Origin: a bacterium 42_11
GTDB lineage: Bacteria > Synergistota > GBS-1
Assembly: GCA_001508835.1 (NCBI GenBank)
Contig: LGFB01000107.1
Coordinates: 1 to 5,217, forward strand
DNA length: 5,217 nt
Reading direction: 5' to 3'
The translations under genes and the position numbers were made by a program. Below are positions 1 to 5,217 of this stretch, piece after piece (the stretch's first letter is position 1; every line of letters starts with the position of its first letter). The notes under the pieces were generated by a model. The model saw only the letters and a program-made list of their open reading frames with translations, made no database searches and was not told where the DNA came from.

Positions 1-71
1 ACGAAAGGCGAAAGCAAAAAAAGCATCAACAGACCAATTGCCAAACACCGCAGCAAATTTTTATTATCCAA
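1..71 (-). CDS. Partial gene, N-terminus only; hydrophobic signal or membrane anchor
   Basis: The frame opens just after the dehydrogenase stop codon and runs off the left edge, so only about 23 residues are visible. The proposed start is TTG at 71. A strong SD, GGGGAGG, lies at 87-81, leaving 9 bases to this TTG. The ATG at 75-73 is in another frame and stops after three codons. The visible peptide begins (M)DNKNLLRCLAIGLLMLFL: a short polar, basic stretch, then a continuous hydrophobic run, then Ser-Pro-Phe-Arg. That is the shape of a signal peptide or first membrane helix. The Cys at residue 9 comes before the hydrophobic core, so it is not a lipobox. The frame is the same as that of the dehydrogenase, separated from it only by one TAG. 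Function cannot be assigned; it is probably the next operon gene. Confidence 0.5.
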   Translation of the reverse strand, partial: MDNKNLLRCLAIGLLMLFLLSPF

Positions 72-83
72 CCATTCACACCT

Positions 84-95
84 CCCCTATAGGGG
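84..95. repeat. 12-bp perfect palindrome over stop codon and SD
   Basis: CCCCTATAGGGG reads the same on both strands. It covers the end of the dehydrogenase reading frame, its TAG stop and the first bases of the SD of the next gene. As RNA it could form a four-pair G-C stem with a UAUA loop, so translation to the end of the dehydrogenase might be needed to open the SD. This is seen directly as sequence; the regulatory role is inference, and chance is possible. Confidence 0.35.
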
Positions 96-1184
96 GTTAA
101 GGGTAGCATCCACACCAAGCTCCGAAGCTATAGCATTAATCTCCTCTACAACTTTGTAATAAAGCTTTACCTTCTCCTTTTGCTCAGCAGCCTTTTCGTA
201 TTCCTTCTCTCCCGGAACATATATCCTCGTGCAATTCTCTCTCTTCTCGGCCGCCTTTATTTCCTCCACAAATCTGGAAAGATTCCTTTTAAACACATCA
301 GGCTCTATGAAGGCATCTATCCTCATCGCTCCTAAAAAGTGCCCCACTCCAGAAGGTTTTCCTTTCTCCTCATAAAGATGAATGCCAAATATACCGCCGG
401 AAAGAACACCCGACAGAACATCGACCACAAAGGAAAGTCCATAACCCTTATGACCTCCCGTCTCTTCATCAGCGCCTCCTAAAGGAAGCAAACCTCCTCC
501 ACGCCTTGCTGCCATGTTATCCAATACTCTACCAGGGTCGTCACAGGGATTACCAAATTCATCGGTAGCCCAGCATAACGGTATTTTCTTACCCATTCTC
601 CTATACACCTCAAGCTTACCCTGAGGAACCGTAGAAGTAGCCATATCGAGAACCACAGGCCACCCCTTCTCTATGGGGAAAGCTATAGATATGGGATTGG
701 TTCCAAGAAAAACATTTCTCCCAAAGGTAGGAACCATCAAGGGTGTAGAATTCGTTAGGGATATTCCTATCATATCTCTTTCCAATGCCATCATAGCGTA
801 GTAGCCTGCTATCCCGTAGTGATTAGAATTCCTGATAGCAGCAAAACAAACGTTATTTTTCTCGGCCTTCTCTATAACCTTCTTCATCGCCTTATATGCG
901 ACAACCTGACCGAGGCCTCCTTGACCATCTATGGTCAGGGTGTTAGCCGTCTCTTTAACTATGATACCCTCAACCCCCGGGATCATCATCCCTGTTTTAA
1001 TACCGTCTACATACCTTTTCAACCTTCCAACACCGTGAGAATCGATGCCTCTCTTATCCGCTTCAATCAAAACATCAGCTGTAATCTCCGCATGCTCCTC
1101 AGGAACATTAAGAGAGATAAAAACCTTCTTTACCACATTTTTTAACTCGTCTACCCTTACCTCAAGCCACTCCTTCTGAGCCAA
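87..1184 (-). CDS. Malate/L-lactate dehydrogenase family (LDH2) oxidoreductase
   Basis: A cytosolic NAD(P)-dependent oxidoreductase of the LDH2/malate dehydrogenase family, unrelated to classical Rossmann-fold lactate and malate dehydrogenases. The 365-residue length is normal. From the TTG start it shows the family hallmarks in order: I-D-S-H-G at 47-51 (the active-site Ser/His region), N-S-N-H-Y-G at 119-124, G-T-N-P-I at 161-165, D-M-A-T-S at 180-184, G-K-L-E-V-Y at 189-194, GGGLLPLGG at 229-237 and G-G-H-K-G-Y-G-L at 243-250. No key residue looks lost. Family members reduce oxaloacetate, pyruvate, sulfopyruvate, oxamate-type acids, diketogulonate or cyclic imines, so the substrate is not fixed by homology; malate/oxaloacetate would fit the aspartate context. 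The SD AAGGAGG at 1198-1192 is only one base from ATG 1190 but 7 bases from the in-frame TTG 1184, which I prefer. The tail after I-Y-V-P-G-E is charged and a little unusual. Confidence 0.93.
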   Translation of the reverse strand: MAQKEWLEVRVDELKNVVKKVFISLNVPEEHAEITADVLIEADKRGIDSHGVGRLKRYVDGIKTGMMIPGVEGIIVKETANTLTIDGQGGLGQVVAYKAMKKVIEKAEKNNVCFAAIRNSNHYGIAGYYAMMALERDMIGISLTNSTPLMVPTFGRNVFLGTNPISIAFPIEKGWPVVLDMATSTVPQGKLEVYRRMGKKIPLCWATDEFGNPCDDPGRVLDNMAARRGGGLLPLGGADEETGGHKGYGLSFVVDVLSGVLSGGIFGIHLYEEKGKPSGVGHFLGAMRIDAFIEPDVFKRNLSRFVEEIKAAEKRENCTRIYVPGEKEYEKAAEQKEKVKLYYKVVEEINAIASELGVDATLNPL

Positions 1185-1190
1185 CTTCAT

Positions 1191-1236
1191 CCCTCCTTGC
1201 CGATCAGGTTTATTCATTATTATACAACAAGGAGGG
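1191..1236 (-). promoter_or_regulatory. Inverted repeat that can sequester the dehydrogenase SD
   Basis: On the plus strand CCCTCCTTG at 1191-1199 and CAAGGAGGG at 1228-1236 form a perfect 9-bp inverted repeat around a 28-base loop. In the minus-strand mRNA the downstream arm is the SD of the dehydrogenase and the upstream arm is an anti-SD-like CCCUCCUUG. Pairing would bury the ribosome binding site completely. A candidate -10 hexamer TATAAT lies inside the loop at 1224-1219 with no convincing -35. A transcript started there (about 1212) would lack the upstream arm and have a free SD, while read-through mRNA from the operon promoter would carry the hairpin. The repeat is seen; the switching model is inference. 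Confidence 0.5.
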
Positions 1237-1301
1237 CACAAAAATGTTTGCTATTTTTTAACTGGCTCCGTAATAAAAGGTGCTTTCTATATTAGCGAAT
1301 T

Positions 1302-2339
1302 TTAAGTTTCCGATTTTATCTCACCAGCAAAGTTTGTAAGCATCATATTTATAATCTCGTCGTAAGCGCTAACTCGTCCTAAAACCCACATCAGTTTAAC
1401 CACTGCAACTTCGCTAAGCATATCATGAAGGGAAACGGCTCCAGCTTCCATCAATCGCTTTGCCACATAATAAGGTTTCGGACCAAATCTTACAACGCCC
1501 TTTAAGTAGCATTGTGAAGTTACAAATACGGGAATTCCCCTCTCCCGAAGTTTTTTTATTGCATCTATCAAGGAAAGAGGCTCGGTAACTCGAGCTCCTC
1601 CCGAACCAAAAGATTCAAGAACTATCCCCTTTATACCAGCCTCCGCTAAGTCCTCAAGGATTTTCGGTTTAAATCCGGGAAAGAGCTTAATTAAAGCCAC
1701 GCTATTATCAAGGTTAGTCTCGGCATAAACAGCTCCCTCAGATTGCTTACTCGAAGTCCCTACCTTCTTTGAATTTAGATTAACAATGCCGTTTTCAATA
1801 TAGCCCACGTATTCAGAGTTAACGCTAACAAAGGCTCCGAAATCGCTTGAGCTTATCTTCCTCGCTCTAACTCCACTTATAATCTTTCCATCGAAAACCA
1901 AAAAAACCCCACCTATGGAGACCTTCGTTAAAAAGGTGAGAGAGTCAAGAAAGTTTCGGACACCGTCAGAACCCTCCTCAAGTATGGGTATCATTGAACC
2001 GGTTAAAACCACAGGTTTGTTCAAATTTCTTAGCATGAAGCTTAAAGCGGCAGAGGTATAATGCATCGTGTCTGTTCCATGAGTTATTAAGATACCATCA
2101 TAACTTTCTATATTCTCCCCCACGAACTTCGCAAGATCAACCCAAATTTGGGGTATCATTTCAGAGCTATCTATAAATTCGATAACATCGCTTCTAATCT
2201 CCAAATAGATATCGGCGGGAACAATCCTATCAACGATAGTCTTAATCATATCCTTAGGCGCAGGAACATATGAATCGCTTGCCTCGTCATAAATCATATC
2301 TATGGTCCCACCGGTCCTAACCCATAATATTCTCTTCAA
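1302..2339 (-). CDS. L-asparaginase, type I-like cytosolic
   Basis: Hydrolyses L-asparagine to L-aspartate and ammonia; many relatives also accept glutamine weakly. Numbered from the TTG at 2339, the two-threonine amidase machinery is complete: T-G-G-T-I with nucleophile Thr12, S-S-E-M near 59-61, H-G-T-D-T with Thr89-Asp90, and the catalytic Lys161 in R-K-I-S-S-S-D-F. The C-terminal half has E-S-F-G-S-G-G and T-S-Q-C-Y, followed by the L-M-W-V-L-G stretch typical of type I and archaeal-like enzymes. No signal peptide is present, so it acts in the cytosol. The 345-residue length is normal and there is no extra N-terminal barrel domain as in GatD, nor a GatE gene nearby. A GTG at 2348 overlaps the previous stop as GTGA. 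However, AAAGGGG sits 8 bases before TTG 2339, and the product then starts as homologues do (MKRILWVRTGGTI). The stop is followed by about 115 bases without an obvious terminator. Confidence 0.94.
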   Translation of the reverse strand: MKRILWVRTGGTIDMIYDEASDSYVPAPKDMIKTIVDRIVPADIYLEIRSDVIEFIDSSEMIPQIWVDLAKFVGENIESYDGILITHGTDTMHYTSAALSFMLRNLNKPVVLTGSMIPILEEGSDGVRNFLDSLTFLTKVSIGGVFLVFDGKIISGVRARKISSSDFGAFVSVNSEYVGYIENGIVNLNSKKVGTSSKQSEGAVYAETNLDNSVALIKLFPGFKPKILEDLAEAGIKGIVLESFGSGGARVTEPLSLIDAIKKLRERGIPVFVTSQCYLKGVVRFGPKPYYVAKRLMEAGAVSLHDMLSEVAVVKLMWVLGRVSAYDEIINMMLTNFAGEIKSET

Positions 2340-2344
2340 AAAGG

Positions 2345-3535
2345 TCACCCCTTTCTAAACCTTCTAAATTTTAAATTTAGCTCTCTCTGTGCATCCTCGA
2401 TCCCTTCCCAAAGCCTTAAAGTAGCCTTCCTCAAAATTAAAACCGTCTCATCCACATCCCTCTCATCAACGAAAGGTATTCTATATTCCTCGATATAAGC
2501 CTTGGGCAAACACATGGAAATAACGGCACCTGTCCCCGGCATTAGGCCAACCGCCCTCGCTACCCTATTAATCTGAGAGCTCATGAAAACGATGCCGCCC
2601 GCATCCTCAGAAACCAGCTTAGCAAGTTCTCCTAAAAGCAAAGCTCTTTTTCGCGAGGTTTTAGACTTAGAAAGGGCTTTTGCAAGGTTAAGCAAATGCT
2701 TAAGAAACCTCTCAACCTCAACTTCTATGGCAGGCTTATCAAGTAATGGGAATGCCGTATCCAAACACAAAAATGGGAAGGAAAGCTCCTCGAGGGCTTT
2801 ACACAAACTTGATGCAACGGTGGAATTATCCACTTCCTTATTATATCTAACAAGAAAACTTCTTTGGCTAATCTCAATTGCAGGGTTAAAGGCCTTGCTC
2901 TCCACCACTATAGTAGGAGTCTTCAAAGCTCTGAGCTTCTTCAAAAGTCGAAGCTTTATCCCCCTGTAAACATTTCCCTCCAGATCTTCACAAGGACCCA
3001 AGCCAGCCCTCGAACCATTCACGGTAGCTACCAAAGTCAAAGGAACCCCGTTAAAATCAAGGTTCACTCCCCAAACTATATCAGAGCACACATCATCTGA
3101 AGACTTAAACATTACAGACCCCGGGACAGCATTCTTTAAAGCCTCTAAGATGCTTTCCGCCAAAGCATACATGAAGGATACTGCAACTTCGCTAACCCCG
3201 TTACCGTAAAACTCACCAAAAACCTCGAGTGCTGAACGCTGAATAAAAAGGGGGTTAACCCCCGCCCTTTTAAGGGCATAAGCTTCAAAGGGAGTTAACC
3301 CCCGACGAGGTCTACCCACACCAACCCCACCATGAGAGGTGAGGACCTCTATCTTATCCTTGTCAGCCCTAATCTCCTCAAGCTCAATCTTTAAACCAAA
3401 TAGTTCCCGAACAAACCCAACAACAGCTAAAAAACCCAGGGAATCATCCTGAACAAAACCGGAGTGACTAAAAAGATGTCCAACACCTATATGCCCAGCT
3501 ATGCAAATTCTTCTTTCTTTATTAATCGGGAGCAT
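2345..3535 (-). CDS. Unrecognised conserved-looking soluble protein, 396 residues
   Basis: I do not recognise this family. Numbered from ATG 3535, the N-terminus carries a striking Gly/His motif, AGHIGVGHLFSHSGFVQDDS at 13-32 (pattern G-H-x-G-x-G-H-x-x-S-H-x-G-F). A second motif, T-S-H-G-G-V-G-V-G-R-P-R-R-G, lies at 66-79. The middle has W-G-V-N-L-D-F-N-G-V-P-L at 155-166 and N-G-S-R-A-G-L-G-P-C-E-D at 173-184, and P-G-T-G-A-V-I-S-M-C occurs near 333-342. Several His, Asp and Glu in conserved-looking settings suggest a metal- or nucleotide-dependent enzyme, but that is inference. There is no signal peptide or membrane helix; the region around 270-305 is helical and Lys-rich, and the tail is basic. 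ATG 3535 follows AAGG by 9 bases and overlaps the symporter end by 14 bases; an alternative TTG lies at 3553. The stop touches the asparaginase start. Its position between transporter and asparaginase implies action on the same substrate route. Confidence 0.85.
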   Translation of the reverse strand: MLPINKERRICIAGHIGVGHLFSHSGFVQDDSLGFLAVVGFVRELFGLKIELEEIRADKDKIEVLTSHGGVGVGRPRRGLTPFEAYALKRAGVNPLFIQRSALEVFGEFYGNGVSEVAVSFMYALAESILEALKNAVPGSVMFKSSDDVCSDIVWGVNLDFNGVPLTLVATVNGSRAGLGPCEDLEGNVYRGIKLRLLKKLRALKTPTIVVESKAFNPAIEISQRSFLVRYNKEVDNSTVASSLCKALEELSFPFLCLDTAFPLLDKPAIEVEVERFLKHLLNLAKALSKSKTSRKRALLLGELAKLVSEDAGGIVFMSSQINRVARAVGLMPGTGAVISMCLPKAYIEEYRIPFVDERDVDETVLILRKATLRLWEGIEDAQRELNLKFRRFRKG

Positions 3536-4772
3536 AAAACTTTGCCTTATCAAATTCCCCTAACCCTTTAGCTACAACCATAACTCCGAGAGGATCGCCT
3601 GTAACATTAAGCATGGTATTAGGCATATCTATAAGGGTATAAATCCCAGCTATCCACGGTATCGGCGTGAGAGGAAGTCCCATTATAGAGAGAGTAATAG
3701 CCGCAACAATGATACCACCACCTGGAACACCAGCACAAGCTGCGGCACCTATAACACCTAAAAATAACGCTATAGCTATCTGCCCGCCTGTTAAGGAAAC
3801 CCCAAACATCTGACTTGACCACGCAACATATATGGGCATCTCAGCTGCAACAGCCTGCGTATTGATGGTAGCAGCTATTGGTATTATCAACTGAGCCATG
3901 TCCACGGGAACTCCCAGCTTGCTTGCCCTCTCAAGCGTGACAGGCATTGTAGCACTACTTGAAGTCGTGGAAAAGGCGGTTATCATCGCAGGATATATCT
4001 TTCTCCAGTACTGTAAAGGATTAACACCAAGGTATCCCGCAAGTATAATAGGATGAACGACAAGAAGTATGATCCCATATGCAATCCACTGGGTCAAAAC
4101 CATCTTGAAAACCGCACCTAACACCATCCCTCCTGCGACTCCTACAAGATTAGCAGCGAGAGCAAAGATACCTATAGGAGCATACCACAAAACGATATCG
4201 ATAAACTTATAAATAACACCAAGTATGGCATTAAGCATATCTACAAAAAGCTGTTTCTTATCAGGCATATCCTTTCCCAGAAGCACAGCAGCAAACCCCA
4301 TAAGAATGGCAGCAACAATGATTTGCATTCCCTGAAGGTTAAGGAAAGGAGCAATGAAATTATTAGGAATAACGGTAGCTATTATATCCTCTAAGCTTGC
4401 AAGTTTTGGCGGAGTCCAGCCAGGAGGAGGCTCCAGTTTAACCCCCACACCCGGTTTTATAATTCCGGCTACCGTAAACCCAATAAACGCCGCTATAAGT
4501 CCCACGATAGCCCAGTAAAGCAAAAACCTACCAAAGACCTTACCAAGTCTGCGCATATCAGCAACAAAAGATATAGCCAGAGTTATAGAAACAAAGATTA
4601 AAGGACCGATTAAAAACTTTAAAAGGGATATAAATACATCGCCCAAAGGCTTAATAACCGCCACATTAGGACCAGCAACGTACCCCACAAGCGCGCCGAG
4701 GAAAAACGCCAAAAGCATAAACAAGGGACGCTTGCCAAGCTTTAGTGGAACCGCTAACTGATTATTACTCAA
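3522..4772 (-). CDS. Dicarboxylate/amino acid:cation symporter (DAACS/SDF family)
   Basis: Inner-membrane secondary transporter of the GltP/GltPh fold, 416 residues, a normal length. Numbered from TTG 4772, hydrophobic helices lie near 15-33, 44-72, 81-105, 147-165, 190-210 and 223-247. The hairpin and core follow: re-entrant loop HP1 with S-T-T-S-S-S at 268-273, TM7 with N-T-Q-A-V at 304-308, HP2 with A-G-V-P-G-G-G at 347-353, and TM8 with DMPNTMLNVTGD at 382-393. Compared from memory with GltPh, the TM7 signature N-M-D-G-T is changed, and the TM8 arginine that binds the substrate side-chain carboxylate is Asn (D-M-G-R-T becomes D-M-P-N-T). The TM8 Asp, Asn and final Asp are kept. Substrate may therefore not be glutamate or aspartate. 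GTG 4781 and TTG 4778 are alternative starts, but a G-run SD lies 8 bases from TTG 4772. It is the first gene of the operon, behind its own promoter. Confidence 0.93.
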   Translation of the reverse strand: MSNNQLAVPLKLGKRPLFMLLAFFLGALVGYVAGPNVAVIKPLGDVFISLLKFLIGPLIFVSITLAISFVADMRRLGKVFGRFLLYWAIVGLIAAFIGFTVAGIIKPGVGVKLEPPPGWTPPKLASLEDIIATVIPNNFIAPFLNLQGMQIIVAAILMGFAAVLLGKDMPDKKQLFVDMLNAILGVIYKFIDIVLWYAPIGIFALAANLVGVAGGMVLGAVFKMVLTQWIAYGIILLVVHPIILAGYLGVNPLQYWRKIYPAMITAFSTTSSSATMPVTLERASKLGVPVDMAQLIIPIAATINTQAVAAEMPIYVAWSSQMFGVSLTGGQIAIALFLGVIGAAACAGVPGGGIIVAAITLSIMGLPLTPIPWIAGIYTLIDMPNTMLNVTGDPLGVMVVAKGLGEFDKAKFYAPD

Positions 4773-4816
4773 GAACAACACCCCCCCTTTTCTTAGGCTT
4801 TAATGCTTACAAATAA

Positions 4817-4844
4817 ATTATAGTGCTTTAAGTTAAAATAGCAA
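4817..4844 (-). promoter_or_regulatory. Sigma70-type promoter of the operon
   Basis: On the minus strand TTGCTA (4844-4839, four of six matches to TTGACA) is followed after 16 bases by a perfect TATAAT (4822-4817) in AT-rich surroundings. Transcription would begin near 4810, giving a leader of about 40 bases that ends in the AAAAGGGGGGG ribosome binding site of the symporter. It lies between the upstream terminator and the first gene, where an operon promoter is expected. I see no clear operator palindrome. Confidence 0.65.
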
Positions 4845-4926
4845 AGGTTTCTGTGGTAAGGAAAAGCAAGTTTTAACAAAAATAACAAAGCCTTCTCACC
4901 CTAATCGCCAGAAAATCACAAGAAAA

Positions 4927-4967
4927 TTAAAAAGCGGGGGCATCGTTAAGACGCCCCCGCTTTTTAA
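4927..4967 (-). terminator. Strong intrinsic terminator, bidirectional
   Basis: A perfect 13-bp stem (4929-4941 with 4953-4965), extendable by two A-T pairs to 15, encloses an 11-base loop. The core is the G-C-rich GCGGGGGC/GCCCCCGC, flanked by A-runs on one side and T-runs on the other, so RNA from either strand ends with a U-tract. On the minus strand it follows the small CxxCP gene stop (4989) by 21 bases and isolates the operon promoter downstream from upstream transcription. Confidence 0.93.
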
Positions 4968-4988
4968 AAGCCAACTAAAAAGAGCCCG

Positions 4989-5123
4989 TCACTTTCTTAG
5001 CAAGTTACCCACAGGACACACAGCGCACCAAGCCCTGTAGTTGTAATATATAGAAAGAGGTATTCCCACCGCGCTGGATATAAAACACGCCCTGTAAAAG
5101 ATTAATCCCAATTTTTTAAACAT
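4989..5123 (-). CDS. Small membrane-anchored CxxCP protein, 44 residues
   Basis: ATG at 5123 is preceded by CGAAGG with a 7-base spacer, and the frame ends in TGA 21 bases before the strong terminator. That is the placement expected of a genuine last gene. The product has a short basic start (MFKKLG), one hydrophobic segment at about 6-27, then Y-N-Y-R-A-W-C-A-V-C-P-V-G and a basic tail. C33 and C36 with the following Pro resemble the CxxCP stretches of membrane ferredoxin-like proteins (NapH/CcoG-type, Fer4_5-like), but only two Cys are in the motif, plus Cys13 in the helix. It could ligate a metal or cluster together with a partner, or be a redox dithiol. An in-frame TAG lies 33 bases upstream of the ATG, so this is not simply the end of a longer protein unless a frameshift occurred. 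Function is unknown. Confidence 0.6.
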   Translation of the reverse strand: MFKKLGLIFYRACFISSAVGIPLSIYYNYRAWCAVCPVGNLLRK

Positions 5124-5217
5124 CTCGATACCTTCGTAATCAAATGGCCTCCCCTAATTGACGGCTCTTTCAAAATCTGGACAGGGTCTTGGTGGGCAAG
5201 TTCTGGAAATTCAAGGA
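5102..5217 (-). CDS. Possible 3' end of an upstream gene, right edge
   Basis: A minus-strand frame is open from the edge to TAA at 5104-5102, reading ...EFPELAHQDPVQILKEP and ending K-N-W-D. It would overlap the small CxxCP gene by 22 bases. Its third-codon-position composition resembles the window's real genes better than the competing frame that stops at 5172-5170. Only about 38 residues are visible and I recognise no family. An SD-like GGGGAGG at 5154-5148 inside it argues instead for an intergenic region, so this call is weak. Confidence 0.2.
   Translation of the reverse strand, partial: LEFPELAHQDPVQILKEPSIRGGHLITKVSRCLKNWD

Noticed and set aside
819..1145. Open plus-strand frame antisense to the dehydrogenase
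   Set aside because: It lies wholly opposite a gene with complete family motifs, its product has no recognisable features, and I saw no SD.
1185..1241. Longer dehydrogenase starting at TTG 1241, ATG 1217 or ATG 1190
   Set aside because: No SD precedes 1241 or 1217, and the SD is one base from 1190. The Cys/Pro-rich extension is just translation of the inverted-repeat region.
1229..1261. Plus-strand AAGGAGG followed by ATG 1244 and five codons
   Set aside because: The SD-like sequence is the mirror arm of the inverted repeat, the frame ends at once, and no plus-strand gene follows.
1302..2339. GatD subunit of the archaeal-type Glu-tRNA(Gln) amidotransferase
   Set aside because: The extra N-terminal domain is missing, no GatE is adjacent, and the context is a bacterial transport operon.
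2583..3100. Two overlapping plus-strand open frames antisense to the unknown gene
   Set aside because: They are shadows of the minus-strand frame, which has the better start signal, tight coupling to both neighbours and motif-rich protein.
3619..3822. Second minus-strand frame inside the symporter, Cys/Tyr-rich product
   Set aside because: It is an alternate frame through the HP2/TM8 region of a clear transporter gene, with no own start signal.
5158..5217. Plus-strand frame from TTG 5158 to the right edge
   Set aside because: No SD precedes it, only 20 codons are visible, and the region carries minus-strand signals instead.
1..5217. tRNA/rRNA, CRISPR arrays, insertion sequences or attachment sites
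   Set aside because: No cloverleaf, repeat-spacer pattern, transposase or flanking terminal repeats were found; gaps between genes are all under about 230 bases.

Overview
The window is a compact bacterial segment in which every supported gene reads right to left on the minus strand. Clear Shine-Dalgarno (SD) sequences, an intrinsic terminator and a sigma70-type promoter make it bacterial. G+C looks moderate (about low to mid 40s by eye). Arginine codons are often AGG/AGA, many starts look like TTG, and the encoded traits are amino-acid uptake and deamidation. This suits an anaerobic, amino-acid-using and possibly thermophilic bacterium (Synergistota, Thermotogota, Atribacterota or a related lineage). 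The phylum is an inference and is not settled by anything here.

Layout in transcription order. At the right edge (about 5217-4989) an upstream unit ends with a 44-residue membrane-anchored protein carrying a C-x-x-C-P motif. A strong bidirectional hairpin terminator follows at 4967-4927. A promoter at 4844-4817 then starts the main operon. Its genes are a sodium/dicarboxylate-type symporter (4772-3522), an unrecognised 396-residue soluble protein (3535-2345), an L-asparaginase (2339-1302) and a malate/L-lactate dehydrogenase family oxidoreductase (1184-87). Last comes a gene with a hydrophobic N-terminus that runs off the left edge (71-1). The first three genes overlap or almost touch, so they are probably cotranscribed and translationally coupled. 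A gap of about 115 bases before the dehydrogenase holds a 9-bp inverted repeat that can hide its SD, and possibly a weak internal promoter.

Together the genes suggest a small catabolic module: import of an amino acid or acidic metabolite, deamidation of asparagine (or a relative) to aspartate plus ammonia, and NAD(P)-linked reduction or oxidation of a 2-oxo/2-hydroxy acid. The symporter has lost the arginine that holds the substrate side-chain carboxylate in glutamate/aspartate transporters, so its substrate may be neutral, which would fit asparagine. The unrecognised protein between transporter and asparaginase is the most likely site of new biology.
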